DNA of 64,000 bases from NCBI GenBank assembly GCA_013396635.1, contig WBMW01000076.1, forward strand, positions 1,156,121-1,220,120, in the 5' to 3' direction. Both the position numbers and the translations under genes were made by a program. The notes below the pieces were generated by a model that saw only the letters and a list, made by a program, of their open reading frames with translations, was not told the origin of the DNA and made no database searches. This document shows positions 1 to 13,789 of this stretch, piece by piece. The DNA is from Penelope pileata (Eukaryota > Chordata > Aves > Galliformes > Cracidae). Numbering within the stretch: position 1 is the first letter of the stretch; each line of letters opens with the position of its first letter.

Positions 1-1132
1 AAAAAAATTCTACTATAAACCACAAATTTGAATATTCTACAGTAATTCATTTATGAGTGTTTTGTTTCTGTTTCCTTCTAAATCTTGGTTTAGAGGCACA
101 CATAAAATAAGAAAAATATTTCCCTTCTGCTCCCTTAGTTTAAAGCAGATCTTGTGAATGAAATGCAGACCCTACCTAGGAGCTTTCTGGTTTCATTCGA
201 AGAATGAGATGTGTTTTAGGAATCTTCTGGGTTCAGAAGAGAAAGTATCACCTTTCTTTTCAACAGAATACTTATATCTAGTATTTCTAATAACGTATCT
301 TGTCTACAGCCTCCTGCATCATTATCTAGTTTACTTTAGCAGACTCATGTGTGTCCCTGGCTCTTCCTCCCGACAGATAGCGCAAGACCTGATTATTCTC
401 CTGTCTGAGCCATGGCAAATGAAGTAGCGTGAAAATTGCTGTTGACAGAAACACCAAATAACAATTCTTCTGAACTACGAATATGTCCATAACTCTAATA
501 GGAATCGAAGCTATAGATGTTGCTATGTACATGAAGGAATTTTGTCCTAGGACACATTACATTTCTTTATCATTTTTTCCTTGGCTTCAGTCCATTCTAC
601 ATTCTCTCCACACTAGGCCAGCTTCATCCTTTCATACCATTTCACAAAAACTTGAGCTTCCACAAGGGCTGAAATTGGATGGTCAGGTGATATGTGATTA
701 ATATCCTACTCAAAGGCTGGAAGAGATGGAAGACAAAGAAAGCCAGAAGTGGGATCAAAAAGTTTATTTCATATTATTGACAGGCTGCCTCATCTCAGTT
801 TCTTTATCCGTTGAAAGTATTCCAGCTACATTTTAAATACAACAATAGTTTATGACAACACTCTGTGGGCTTAGAAGAATGAAGCCAGCTAAACAGCATG
901 AGCAAATGATTGGAGTACTGCAGAAGTGGTGAAAAACAGTAAGACCACTGTGGATTTTAATCAGAAACATATGGTTCTCTCCAGAGAGTAAAATGATCAA
1001 GTTGAATCAGCATTGGAAATTGCAGAAGAACCACTCTGGGATCTAATGAGAAACAGTTATTCCAAGAGAGCAGTGTCATCATTGATTTTATCTCATCCTG
1101 ATAAGATCTGTTTTATGGTGCAGGACTAGAAT
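1..1132. other. unannotated AT-rich sequence
   Basis: No repeat family, exon structure or RNA gene was recognised here. The short open frames (up to 89 codons) overlap on both strands, resemble no family I know, and are what AT-rich non-coding DNA yields by chance. Confidence 0.6.
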
Positions 1133-1197
1133 CTTCCCTTCCCTACCCTACCCTTCCCTTCCCTTCCCTTCCCTGCCCTGCCCTGCCCTGCCCTGCC
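1133..1197. repeat. pentanucleotide simple repeat (TTCCC/TGCCC)n
   Basis: About 65 bp of CCCTT/CCCTA units changes into CCCTG units in the last third. The block structure suggests a pentamer tract in which a T-to-G variant unit expanded at one edge. It is strongly pyrimidine-rich on this strand. Confidence 0.95.
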
Positions 1198-3397
1198 AAG
1201 ATTGGATCTCCTGCATTTTGCAGCTACACAGAATTTTATGTAAACAAAGGAAAACAGTGAACGTCAGGTCAGCTCTATGGCATCATATATCCTATGACTC
1301 TACCTGTCACTGATTTTCAGGAAAACAGCCCTCATTTTATTACTGTGATCAGTGTCCATTCTTCCCATGCATGTTACCTTGCATTTGGCCAGATTACAGT
1401 GTTTTCATACAAACTGGTCTAAATGTTTTGTCCCCTAAATTATTTATCATTTTACTAACAATATGTATTTTTTCTCAGTTCATATTGAAAAATACAAAAT
1501 AATGATGAAAGTAGAACAATTTTTAGTAGTCTTAAAATTTGGTAGTTTAAGACACACACTTTTATGTAGGAATCATTTCCAGATATTGAAAAAAAGTGTT
1601 AGTTTTCTCAGAAATGTTCAAGAAATGTCCACTTTTATATAACTATGAAAAATGTGCTGTTATGTGCAGAAATTTTTTAAGAAAAGTGCCAATTTATGTC
1701 TTTTCCCCTAATATTCCTGCAATGGTATTTACTTTCTTAAAGAAAGAGCCAATGTGTTTGCCTCGCCCAGAAATATTTATTTGAGAGCACATTTTGAAAA
1801 GTAAATATGTTGATTGAATCAATACATTAAATTCATTGAAGAAATTACAAGTTCAAAGGTTAACAATAATAACAATGATGATGTTAACAACAAAAGCTCA
1901 AACAATGTATTTGTCACTAAATTTAAACCTAGGGAAAATTTGGAGCTCATCAAATGAGAAAAGACTGATTGGTGCAAACTGTGAAGATAAACCAGTGCCC
2001 AAGGATTAATTTTATGTACTATCTTATTCATCATTATTTGGATGTCTGCATGGAATGGGTGAAAATGTTCACAGTTCATGAAAAAGAAAAGATTTTTGGG
2101 ACATGATTTTTTGCTTTTGGAGATTCATAATGGAAGTGAACTTCAGTTTTTCATCAGTATCCAGATTTAAACATTTGTCACTAATTCAGGGATTAGAAAC
2201 AATGCCATATGGTTTGAGTGGTCAATCACACAGCACAAATAACGACAAAAAGTAGACAGAGTGAACATCTGGTGAACATCCTGAATCTGCAGATGATTCT
2301 AATTATTCTGTGATTATTGAAGAGTAAAAAACAATTTAATTATGAACTAGTTCCGTAGTCCATGAGCTGTTCACAGTGAAACAAAATAATTATATATGCA
2401 ACTGTCTTATTTCAGATAAGTAATTACATCAGTTCAAATTTAACGTTCTTCTGGTTGTTACAAGCTTTTCACTCTGCTGGAATCCCCATCTTTCCTTATC
2501 TGGAATCTGAAGACGGTCTACCAAAAGATTTTACAACTGTATTTAGATTTTGTTATGTATTATATTCACAAACAATACATCACTGAAAAAGAGTTAGAAA
2601 ATATGTGCAAGTGTGTTTAGAATATATCTCATAGACTTCAGAATGCAGCAAATAGTTTAGGATATCAACTCACAATGTACGCATTAAAGAATGTAACAAA
2701 TGAAGGAGAAAATACATTCACAAGAATGCAGTATTTATTAAGGCCCGATTAGACATGCTTCTTACAAGACTTCCTTCAGTGAATTTAAAGCTTTCAGTAA
2801 CTTCAAATGCAGAAAACTTGAGCATATAGTAACTGACTGCATACTGATAAAAGATCTTCAATAACCCTGTAGAAGAAAACTGAAAAAATACTCATCAAAC
2901 AAAAGCTGGGAGTGAGCACTTACTGCACCAAGTTGAAATACAAGGCTTTAGTCACTCAATCAGTAGGAACTTTGCTGATGACTTTGATGGATGAAGTGTC
3001 ATAGTCTTCAAATTTCTTTTAATTCTTTTTAATTCTTTGTCTGAAACTGGGGAGAAATTCTGCTGTTGGTTTTTCTAGACTATTATGCCATTATCATACA
3101 GGCAATATATTTGCTTGGACAAGACATTGGCTCGAGGGCTAAGATTTCAGTTTCATCTTGTCTCTGTTGCATGCCTTGTGTAGGTCTGTCCTCCCCCAGT
3201 GTCTTCCATTGTGCTACTTGTTCATATCAAACATGAGTGCTTTGGAGCAGTGTCTGTGTTGTGTTAAAACCTGCATGTTGCTTAACACTCTGAAGCTTGA
3301 AAATCATGGAAGTATATTTAAACAGGAATGAGGCATTATTTTTTAAATAATGTTTAAGCTTTAGCACTGGCTTTAACTGACATTACAAGCCCATGTG
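1198..3397. other. unannotated AT-rich sequence
   Basis: I see no mobile element, RNA gene or coding exon in these ~2.2 kb. Open frames are short and unrelated to known proteins. Confidence 0.6.
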
Positions 3398-3438
3398 AAA
3401 AAAAAAAAAAAAAAGAGAGAGAGAGAGAGAAAAAAAAA
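3398..3438. repeat. poly(A)-(GA)n-poly(A) simple repeat
   Basis: A run of about 17 A is followed by a GA dinucleotide tract and a second A run. It reads directly from the sequence and has no associated element body. Confidence 0.95.
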
Positions 3439-5125
3439 TGTATGTGTAGTACATATTCTGGATTTCTGCAAAAATAAGTTTGTTTTCTTTAAAAATAATG
3501 AGTTTATACTAGTTATTTTTGGTGATGTCTCAGACTGAAATAACACTGTAACTAGCTGCATAACGTCTTGCGGCTCACACCACAGCAAGTTCTAAATCTT
3601 AAGAAGTCACTGGTGCAGTTTTCACTTAGAAAAATGGATGAAAATAAAGAGCTTCCTACATTTGTTTTCCCAAGCCAGGCTTGGGGTGTGACCAGCCTAA
3701 AGTAATTTCTGTAGTCAAACACTTCTTTTGTTAGTAGAATAATGTTAAAATCTATTTAAACCACAACATTTTTCTTCAAAAAGGTGCTCGTATTTTGTTC
3801 TGCACACAATGCGTAAAACCGAAGCAACAACTCTGTTTGAAAATTTTATCTTTAGGAAAGTCATGTGAGGGAAAAAAATCTTCAGTAATTAATTTGTATT
3901 CTATAAATGCAGCACTGTCATTACATTTCAAAATGGCAAGATGTTTGAGGAATAAAACATTTCTAATGCCAGTATTTCCAGAGTAATCATTGGCTCAGAC
4001 TTTATTCCATGCCTGTTGCCATTCTGGCAAGAAATAAGAGTTAATGTGATCAAGCTGCCATTGAAGTCACTGCTAAAGTAAAATTCTTTTCTGAGCTGGT
4101 GACAAGAGTTCTACTTTCTTTTTATTTAGATTCTTCTTTAAAAGCTGGGTTTCTATGCTTCCAAGAAAATGGAACAGTATATTTCCTAGATATTTGGAAA
4201 TGCTTGATTTTCTACCTCTTTATGCTGTGCAGTAAGTATTAGGCAACAGTAATGCAGCCTTTCTAATCATATTTGATTTTTCATTCCCACTGACTTTCTT
4301 TGTTCTAATGTTATCACTATCACCACTTCAGATTTGCAAACAGCATCAAGAAGTAATCTGATTTTTCTTATCCATACTTTGAAGCACTTGCACCTTCTTG
4401 GACACTGCCAAATAAGCAAAAAAAGTTACAATAATTTTGGTGGGAATAGAAGCTGGTTGCTAGAGATATGGAAAACATGTTTTGTCACATTAAGGACCAT
4501 TCAAAGCAGATATTTTGCAGAGCAATGTTCCAATGTGTCTCAGCAGAAGGGAGAGCACTGAGATACTTTGAATTTGAATCTGAATGTCTTGCAGAATAGA
4601 GTCCAATCCATGAGTTCAGTATCATGGGAAGGACTGAATTCCCTGTAGTTTTAGTAGAAGTCACAGAAAAGAAAATGATAAATATGAATTCCTGTCTTCA
4701 TAGTTATAAGGAGCTCAACCCACAGGTAAATAGAAGAAAGATGGCCTTTTTTATAGGGCAGAAAACCCAAACCAGAAAAGCCAGAAAAGGAGAACAACAA
4801 AATAAAGAGGATTAGACTTCACATACACCAAGAGGATGGCTGCCTGAATCAAGCAGACATTGTTCAGGATGCTTCTTGGTGCTTGATATGATGTTGTAGC
4901 CTAAGCAACAACAGAAATATAGGAAAGAACAGAGTTAGGAATTCTGGTGTCCTCTGCTGTTCCCTTGCAAGTTTCACAAAATCTAATGGGAAATGAAAGA
5001 TTCTTGTGATCTTTCCAAATATGAGCATCGAGGTGGAGAAGAGACCCCTCCAACAGTACTGCCAACCAATTACTTGTTTTTACTATATTGTCAATGTCTT
5101 TGTGTGAGGGGAAATCTTTTACTTT

Positions 5126-5163
5126 GCTTGCTATTTTTGCCTCTGCTTGTTATTTTTGCCTTG
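5126..5163. repeat. 19-bp tandem duplication
   Basis: Two adjacent 19-bp units, 5126-5144 and 5145-5163, differ at only a few positions. Both contain the core TATTTTTGCCT. Replication slippage is the likely origin. Confidence 0.8.
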
Positions 5164-6980
5164 AGAACTTCATTTTTAGGCAAATGCCGTGATTCTTTCA
5201 CTCTTTGGTTTTCAGAGCAATGTTAGTAATTAGAGCAAGCTGCCATTGTGGTCTCTACAGAGGCCAATGGTACTTCTGGTGATTGTTAAGTCCCTTTTGG
5301 AACTGGGGACCTCCTAAACCTCCTTTTTCAGAGAAGGCTGGCATCTGATGGCTGGCAACTACAGCTCAGGACCCACCTCATCGAAATCTATCAAATTTCA
5401 TGTTAAATGTATGCAGCTCTTCTGGTCAAGGATGGTGACAGCAACAAAAGTGTAGACTGGCCAGAAGCTCATATGAAATAAGTTCAGATCATTTCATATA
5501 TGGAGAAAAAGGGGAAGCAAGAGCATGAGTGGGACTAGCTCATTCTTAGATGCCTCCAGAGATCAGAGGCCTTTCTTGGCAAGGGAGGCACAGGACAGAT
5601 CTTTTCCTGAAGAAGAAAGTCTGAGTCATGAAGGTCTTTTCTTGTTATGTTCACCAAAAAAGAGACTTGACATGGACAGAAAGCATTTATGATGCTAAGC
5701 TGAGCATGGCGAATCAATGGCTAGTAAGACCTATCAGGGCAGAGACGTTGACGTCTTTAAAAGAAAATGAAATCTTCATTTTCGCTAAAAACCTAGCCAA
5801 TTTTTCATTTATTTTTGTAATGTCAGTTTCTGTTGTGATTTGGTTTGAACTAAATTTCTCTTTTAACTTTTTTTGGTTCAGTCCCAGACTACAAACTCTA
5901 TTATTTGCTGAGCTCTACAGAATGTAGTTTATAAAGAGAATATAAGTGAGTTATGGGTCTGTTGTTCCAGAAAAAATTACATTCAGAGCCATTGCAATAT
6001 TTCACTTGGATAATGTCAAAACTGCTGTATAAAAGTGAAATATGTATAGGAATTTAATACTAAAAATGTAATCTAGAAGTTAAAGTGAAATAACAGAAAA
6101 ACTGTTGAAATGGAAAATTTTACTGTAATAAAATAGATTTGTTGACACAAAGAAAAAAAGAGTTGGTACCATTAATTTTTATTGTCTCCCGTTTTAAGTT
6201 GTCAAAACTTACATACCTCCCAAATGTTTCATACTTGGTAAGAACACATTTTTTGATAGAAGAATGACCTTTTTCTTCTTGAATACCGTTGAATACCTGC
6301 AACAGCATAAAGCTGATCAGCTGTGATCTGTGAAAGTCTCATCAGCATTACAAAAATATTAAAGAACTTTTTTTTTGGTGCATCCTAGAAAGGAAGGGGA
6401 AATAAATGCATATGAATGTTTTACAGTGACAGAGGCCACCAGTGAAAGCAAGAAGGAGCTGTCAAAAGGAACAGACTCTGAAGCAAATGACCTGGAGCTA
6501 GTAGAGCTGAGTGCTCTGGAGTTCCTGGAATGAACCATGGTCACCTGCAGCATTTCTCTTCTAGAGGGCACCAGCTGCATCTCTTCTCCCACCTCCAGAG
6601 AAAATGGTAGGAACACCTGTACTTCAAAGTGCTGAATCCACCACAAGGGTCCAGTCCAGGACAAAGAAAGTGGGAGAAATTGAGATGTGGAACTGAGGAA
6701 GTGGGCCTGAGGACTATGCTCTAGTCTAGTAGTGAGAGCAGATGTGTGTTTTGTACCACTTGTTCAAAGGAAAAAACTTAGCCTGTGTGTTGTGGAAGCA
6801 TGTGAGAGCCACTGACAGCTGCAGTGTTTTGTGGAATTTAAATGAGATTATCCAACAGCTTCAAAAGCTGCTGGATTGGGCAAGAATGGGCTGGTGGGTG
6901 CATGAACAATAACACAGGCATACATACACACAGTAGATGCAAGCTGAACACAACACGTAAGCTGGGAAGAAGCATTGCCA

Positions 6981-6996
6981 TTTATTTATTTATTTG
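6981..6996. repeat. (ATTT)n microsatellite
   Basis: Four consecutive TTTA-type units. Short, and probably of no functional meaning. Confidence 0.8.
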
Positions 6997-9559
6997 CCAC
7001 TTGTTGCAACAACTGTCATAGTCATTGACTGCCAACTGTCCTAATAAACCTACTGAAGTATTATAATAAGTCTTAAGACGTAAAGTTACAACATAGAAAT
7101 ATCAAACATTTTTCCCCTATCTTTTCTAGGAAAGCAGATGACAATGACAAATACACTGAGCTCTGCATCTCACAATCATTCAAGAAGCCTGGCCATTGGC
7201 ATTAGTCATTTTGTGTTTGCTGAACCAGAGAAACGTAAAACATATCTACCCTTGGGATCTTAAGCTTCCAAGGAGTGTTTTGTCTTCTCTTCAGGGAATA
7301 TATGGCACACAGATGCTAGCAATGACAGCAGAAATAAACTCAGGCTGTTTCTCATGGGGCATCTGGAGCCATCACCAGTGTGAGTGGGCAGAAGTTGAAT
7401 TTCTCTTTGTTGATATCGTGGGTATGACTTCATCAACTGAGGCTGGGAAATGCTGGCATGGGTTGCCAAGAATCACAGCACAGAAGCATCAATAAAGTTC
7501 TTTGGTAAGAGCCTGTCTCTTCCTTCATCAACCTCTGTAGAGTGTTGTTATTAAGGCGGTAGAGATAAATAAAATTCAGTAATGACTTCAGAATTAAATA
7601 ATGGAAAAAAATCTCACTGGAAAACATTTTGTAAACTGCATTTTTCATTGATGTGTACAAAAATAGATCTATGAGCCCACGGAAACAAATGTACATACAG
7701 AGAGATTTTGTGGAGTGATTCATGTACAGGAAAGAAGTCACTGTGCACAATTGCAAAACTGGTGATTGCAGATAGAAATCTTGAAATATGAAAAGGCAAA
7801 AAAAATGTGGCTCAGTTTTAATTGCACTGACAGTCTTGTTAATTATAAAATACAACACCTCAAGAGCATTCTATGTTACTTGAGATGTAGATAGGAGTCT
7901 GCCAACAAGATCAGTCCTCCTCATTCTTTTAGCTTCAGGAGCAGAAACCAGCCCACCTGACTTCCTGGGTGTGTGTGGATCCAGGACATTGCTGCATACC
8001 AGAGTGTATGAAATGTGGGGGTGTTCCAGGCTTTTGTGGCTCAGTGCAAGCAAAGCTCAAGTTTTCATGCAGCAGGGCTCATCTAATCTGGATGCTCAGT
8101 TGCACATGGGGAAAATAGCAGTAGATTTGGCTGAGCTTTTGGATCTTGTCTAGAAGTGTAAAGATCAATATGTATGAAGAATGTACAAATAATTTTCTTG
8201 CAAACCAAAGAACATAGCCACTACAGTGGACAGTGTTGGCCAAAGCTCTATAATGGAGCAGTTAGGGTGAGATGGACCAGATCTCTGCAGCAACGGGGGA
8301 ACCCAACAATTCTTGACTGTGCCTGACCCAACAAGACTTTAGAGGGTTTCTAGCTTCCTCTTCTTCTGTCAGCCTTACTCCATCCAGGTGTTTTCTTAAT
8401 TGCTGCGAGGAAAGCTCACTTTGACCGTTTACCTGTGTTCCATTAAAGTTGTTGTGGGCCTAGAAGCGCATACACTACTAAATTAGCTTAAAATGCAATA
8501 TGCAGCTACGTTGTATCAGCCCCAACTCTAAGGTGTACCTCTAAAAAGAACATTTTTTCTCCTGCTTTTCTTGATCTTGAAGATTACAGCTGGTTATAAA
8601 CAGCTCCGAGCACTATAAAATTGCTAATTCTATGTGGTGAAAGCCATCTAGACATCTATGACAGGTATCTAGATGTGCATATGACTGTGTGCACTTACAT
8701 ACATGTGCACTTACGATTATCTTTTCAGATAAGCTCTTCCTGTTTATTTTTAATTTATAACTAAATAATATTTGCCTTTATGAAGCACAGCTAGAGTTTT
8801 CAAGACATTTCTGCCCTGTGCCTTCAGTGATCCTTAACAACATGAGCCTAGAGAATTCTGACACTCTGTAGCCTGAAGCTCTGGTAAAATCTCCCCCAGA
8901 AGTAAAAGGCTATGCCTATGTTTAGTTGCATGGGCCAGCAGATGTTTGTGTGGAAGACAGTTTTCCAGTGACTAAACATGACAGTTAAACCCCAAGGGTC
9001 CCGTGGGGACTAGTGAAGGATAGCCTGCTAGAATTACAAACATTTGAATAGGGTATCTTAGATGGAATGTATGACTAAATATGAATACCTTTCTTTAAAA
9101 ATAGTAAGATCATCTTGTCCCAGAGACAATCTTCTTGCTTGCCATCATTGCCAAGAAGTGTGATGTTTTGAGACCACATACTGGCTTTGACCGAATGAAT
9201 TTGACATTTGTTGAATTGGGTTTGATCAGTGATCTTTTAAGTTAAGAAAAAAGTAAGAAAATTAAGAAATGGAATGTCAAAGGCTCTGGGCAACAACAAA
9301 AGGAGCAGAGGGACTTTCTTAAATGTAGGCTGAAAACTGAAAACAAAGCTGCAATCAACATTTAACCCTCGGGGATGAAGTTAAGTGATTCCTGTGCCAT
9401 TTCACTTCCAAAATTGTGATTGACACCATCTTTCTGTTTATGTTTTTAGCTGGGCTTCTGGGATGCTGAGCTTAGAGAAACCACTTAAACCACATTTCTC
9501 ATCCGCTTGGGTTCTAAGCAGCTCCTAGGATTAAATGACAGACTTTTCTACTAATTGCT

Positions 9560-10030
9560 CCTTTGCTTGTCATGTAATTTGCCCTGTATACAGTACAAGT
9601 GCTTCAGTATTTGTCTAAAATCCTATTTTCCCTCTTTCTGTTAACCTATTTTATGTCTTTTCTGACCACTCATTGCTTCATATGTGGCTATTTCCCTGGC
9701 TGGATCAATTTGATGGGTTTTTCTGTTCATTGAGTGTTTGGCTTCCTTTTTTCCAACGCATCTTTTCTCAAAAGGTTTTATTATATGACATTTTTAAATA
9801 TCATATTTTGAAAATATTTTACTTATATTTTCTGTTATCTCTCTCCGCTCTACCTTTTCCATTTGTAGATAATTTTCTTTCCCTTAGTTTGGTATTTACA
9901 GTTCAGTACATTTTCTCTTCCCTGGGCCTTCCTGTATTCTGTGTCCTTGCTCTTTGATCTCTTTCTGCAGTCATTCTATCTTTTAATTTATCAATAAAGC
10001 CTCTTGGTCCTTCTATCACTAACATTTTCA
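9560..10030. repeat. pyrimidine-rich low-complexity stretch
   Basis: The plus strand is dominated by T and C over about 470 bp with no clear repeat unit. It encodes an apparent hydrophobic 94-residue frame (9673-9957) that is explained by TTT/CTT codon bias, not by selection for protein. An AATAAA lies near 9993, but there is no tail or body that would make this a retrocopy. Confidence 0.5.
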
Positions 10031-10135
10031 GACTCCATTATTTTAAAGAGGTCCCTGTTTTTCTGGTGCATTGTTATAAACCTGATGACCTAGTTCTTCT
10101 TTATTTTGCAGCCACAAAAGAGCGATTACTCATCA

Positions 10136-10179
10136 TGAAACAGCAAAACCAAAACAAAAAAAGAAAAAAAAGAAAAAAT
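10136..10179. repeat. A-rich low-complexity tract
   Basis: Mostly A with scattered C and G. It lies about 140 bp after the AATAAA hexamer near 9993. That is too far to be a poly(A) tail of the same copy, so I call it simple low complexity. Confidence 0.8.
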
Positions 10180-11548
10180 ATCTTATAGTATGTATTGCAA
10201 AACAGAGGCAGAATATCAGAAAGGTCTTCATTTCAGTCATGGTTTCATGACACTGTTCAGCCTTGTATCCCTTTGTAGTTTGCCATGTTATTTCTTCATT
10301 CTTGCAATGGTGAAACTGTAAAAAGTGCCAGAAGAAAGCATCTTCCCAGATTTACTGATAGGAAACAAAAAAAGAGAGTTTTCATCAACCATATCTGATG
10401 TATGCTATCTTCTCACTCTCTGTGTCTTTGCCACAGAGGGTAGTGGTGTTTGTCCAGCACACCCAGTCAGATCAAGTGTAGTCCTCCAGCTAAACCGGGG
10501 AATCCTCATACAGTTGCCAATGAAAGATATGATGGTGGTGAATGTACACTTTTTGTGGGCCTGGATTTTGCTATTGTTTCAATCAGATAAAAGTTGTGAT
10601 CCTGCAAGTCAATTGGCAGGTAATCTCTGTGCTTCTGCAAGGAGGCTACATTGTGAACAACCCCTGCAGGATCTGCAGGAGTTGAAGGCAAAATATTTTT
10701 GCCTTATTCTGGGGCAATTCTATAGCAAGTAAATGAGTTGTTCAAGATTCACACCAGAACAGCTAAGGAGTAGAAATTTATTCTCTGGATCTCTGGAGCA
10801 GTCTTGCCCTGCTTTGGGCTGGTATTATGCCACTTAGTCGTAAAACCAAATTATATTAAGTTCCTTCCCTGGTTTTGGTTTGGGCTTTCCATTTTTCACA
10901 TCCTTAGTTTGAAACATTTTTTTCTAATATATTAATATTTATTTCCAGGCATCTAGCCTACTTTTATTCTGGCATTTGCATCTTTTTTTCCTTCCGTGTT
11001 TTAGTCCAACATAAACGATTCCCTTTCAGCACACACAGTACCCTGCTATTTATTTAAGATTGAAAGAAGGCAAGAAAGTAGTTTTCTCATGCAACTTCTA
11101 GGACATCTCCAATTTTGTGGCAAGTTTTGGCTAGCTCCTTGGTAAAGCTTGATCATGGCCATGAGCAAAATAATTTAGGGTGAATGGTTAATATAACTTG
11201 TCTACAAATTAAAATACTTTGGTCTAATCATGGTCATATTTTAAGTTACTTGCTAGCAGGTTTTTGTGTATGACTTCATCATATTTGCAAGCAAGAAGTA
11301 CAATATTGAATTCAAATTTTATAATCAACTTTTACGTTGCCTAAATTTTCTATTCTAGGTATGGAGCCAGCCTGGCTCCTTGGAAATCACCAGCACAAAT
11401 AAATGCCAAAGCAAAAGAAAAGGAGGACTTTCTTTATTTCCAAGAAGGAAAGACAAATTTTTGTTTGCTACGAATGTATGTACTCATTTTCATGGTGAAA
11501 CTAAGGTTTATAACCTGATAATGGATGCTTTTCCTTTTCTGTTTATGT

Positions 11549-11622
11549 TTTTTTTCTTTCTTTCTTTCTTTCTTTCTTTCTTTTTTTTTTTTTTTGTGTG
11601 CGCGTGTGTGTGTGTGTGTGCA
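11549..11622. repeat. compound microsatellite (TTTC)n-(T)n-(TG)n
   Basis: A TTTC tetranucleotide run leads into a T homopolymer and then a TG/CG dinucleotide run. The open frame spanning it (11380-11667) is a repeat artefact, giving poly-Phe/Ser then Cys/Val. The three adjoining unit types suggest it is length-polymorphic. Confidence 0.95.
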
Positions 11623-13789
11623 TGCAGGTATAAATGTATAGATGATTTATTAGTTAGGGCCAAATAGCTGCTTGTTTTGTGATGTGAATAATCACACTGA
11701 AGCCAGTGGTTTTCTCAGATTTGTATCAGGAAGGACATCAGTTCTGTTTTTATATGTCATCTGTTACGGTGGGATCCTGGCCTATGACTGTGGTTCTGAG
11801 GCTCTGCAATCAAACAAGTATAATAGTAATGATTTATAGTATAACAGCACAGAACATCTGTCTGACCTTCAATATAAACCATTTCAGCTTTCTTCTTTGA
11901 AATAATACCAAGACTAGAATTTTGTCCCTATTTGCAGCAAAAATAAGTTGTACTCGCATAATTCCTCGAGGAGTCTAAAACCTTCTCTATTAAGAGAAGA
12001 CTATCTTCAGGGTTTTCCTTATTGTGTCAGGTGAAAAAGTTTCTGGAGTTACAGTCATTCTTCTGGTTGGATTTGCCAGGTGGATTTGGGAATCTATTCA
12101 GATACTGAGGTTTGTGCTATTTGTACAATTTGTAAGTATGCTGGCTCTGTCTGGAGGACTTCAGCAGAAATCGGCTTCTCTGTTTTCCAAGCCCACTCGG
12201 AGTGCTGGCTGGGGTGGGAATACAGTGGGAAACACTGAAAAAAGGATACAATATCTGTATTCTGACCCTACCTTGGGCACCTTCTCCAAGACATCAGGAA
12301 ATTTCTCTCCTATGCTCAGGATGGAATGTTAAACATCTTCACCTGGCAGAAATAGTAGCACCTCCTCCCATCTCCCTTCTCTCCTCTGCCTTGGTAGCAC
12401 ACCTTCTGTCTCTGTAGTCAGTGCACTTATGAAGGACTGAGATGTGGGTTTAGGTTCTACATTCAGATTATCTCCCAGCTCCCATTAAAGACTAAACATT
12501 TAGCCTCGCTCCTCCCTTTTTTGTGTTGATGAGCTCTGGGGCTGCAGCCAGACCAGGCTCTGCATGAGACAGGCCAGAAGAATACTGATTTGCGAAAATG
12601 CCTTGCATTGCCTAAACCTGAACAGACGCTCGGCATTGCCATGACTGAGGCACTTCTGGGGACATGGGACAGAACTTGAAATGCCCAATGTATTATGCTA
12701 TCAAAGAAACAGATAAATGTGTATCTACCATAACTGGAAAATGGTATGCAATGCTTTTGTGGGTTGACACTTCTAGCATGGGCACCTGACATGGTAAGAC
12801 AGGTCATAGATCTCCTTCTCAAGTCCTCCTGGTCCTCATCCTGATTTTTTTTTTTTCCAAAGGAGCCACAAGTATCTCAATATCCTTGGAAATATGGTCA
12901 TGGGTATTTCTTGTGAGTTCCTAACTGTGAGACTCCTACCACATGGATATTTAAGTCTGAGATTTTTATGAGTCTTGTCAGATTTCTCCACTCTTCTCGT
13001 TCTTGCCTCTTGTTTTGGTACATAAAGCAACTTTTATACTTGAGCAACTCAAAACATTTTTTGCTTCTTTCTTGCACTAAATTTCCTTCTCTAGACTTCA
13101 CTAGAGCTGCTCAAATGTACAGACAATGTCTGTAGGATAGCTTTTCCCCATTTTAATGCCTTTAGCAGACCGAAGTTTTAGCTGTTCTTTCAGTTTGCTG
13201 TGCCAATGACTTTAATATCTTTAGCTCCTGGTATGAAAAACGTATGTGATTGAGGATGCTTAAGAAAACTCATAGGCTCTCTTTGGCTAGACCACTGAAG
13301 ACTGAAATTCTTATTACAATACCTTGGCTCAGGAACAAGATAAATTTAATACATTTGTGAGTGATACTTGCTCCCCTGTCCCAGCAGGTGGATAAAAGTT
13401 GTAAAAGGAGTTGGCTGGGAATCTAAGGATGTATGTACATGCATAGCAACAGTGGATGCTGGCACGGGACAGTAATAATTTTCGTAGGCTCCTGTATCCA
13501 TTCTCACTTTCTTCCTCTTTCTCCTGCAGTAGCAGTGTGCTACTTCATAGCTTTAGATCAGACACACTAGTGTATAGAAGAACCAAGAAGTGAATAAGGA
13601 GTGAATTGCAATGCAGTTGGGCAGTGAAAAAATCAATGGAAGGTTTTCAGCAGTGTTAATACGCAGGGTGGGTGAGGAATCTAATTGTGGCTCTCACTGC
13701 AAATACATGCAGACTGCAGCTGAAGTGTGGAGCACAATTGTGCTCTTCCAGGGAGTCTAGTAATTCTTCATTTAAGTTCATAAAACTGG
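11623..13789. other. unannotated sequence before the CR1 cluster
   Basis: No repeat or gene was recognised. A T run at about 12844-12857 is the only low-complexity feature. Frames up to 119 codons (12463-12822 minus) are not recognisable proteins. Confidence 0.55.

Larger units (their letters stand above)
3439..11548. other. unannotated AT-rich sequence with minor low-complexity tracts
   Basis: No gene or transposon was recognised in these ~8 kb. Minor structure: a 19-bp tandem duplication at 5126-5163, an ATTT tract at 6981-6996, a T/C-rich strand at about 9560-10030 and an A-rich patch at 10136-10179. Open frames of up to 141 codons (7433-7858 minus, 10325-10732 plus) look like chance frames: they are not similar to any family I know and are overlapped by frames on the other strand. 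Confidence 0.55.

Noticed and set aside
7433..7858. 141-codon minus frame, with a stretch at 7440-7470 loosely like the CR1 WN..P block
   Set aside because: The resemblance is only a few words long, with no CR1 tail or preceding ORF2 text on either side.
9673..9957. Hydrophobic 94-residue frame resembling a membrane protein
   Set aside because: Explained by the T/C-rich strand giving Phe, Leu and Ser codons; no family similarity and no supporting signals.
10325..10732. 135-codon plus frame
   Set aside because: No recognisable domain; a 61-codon frame overlaps it on the other strand; length is within chance for 64 kb of AT-rich DNA.
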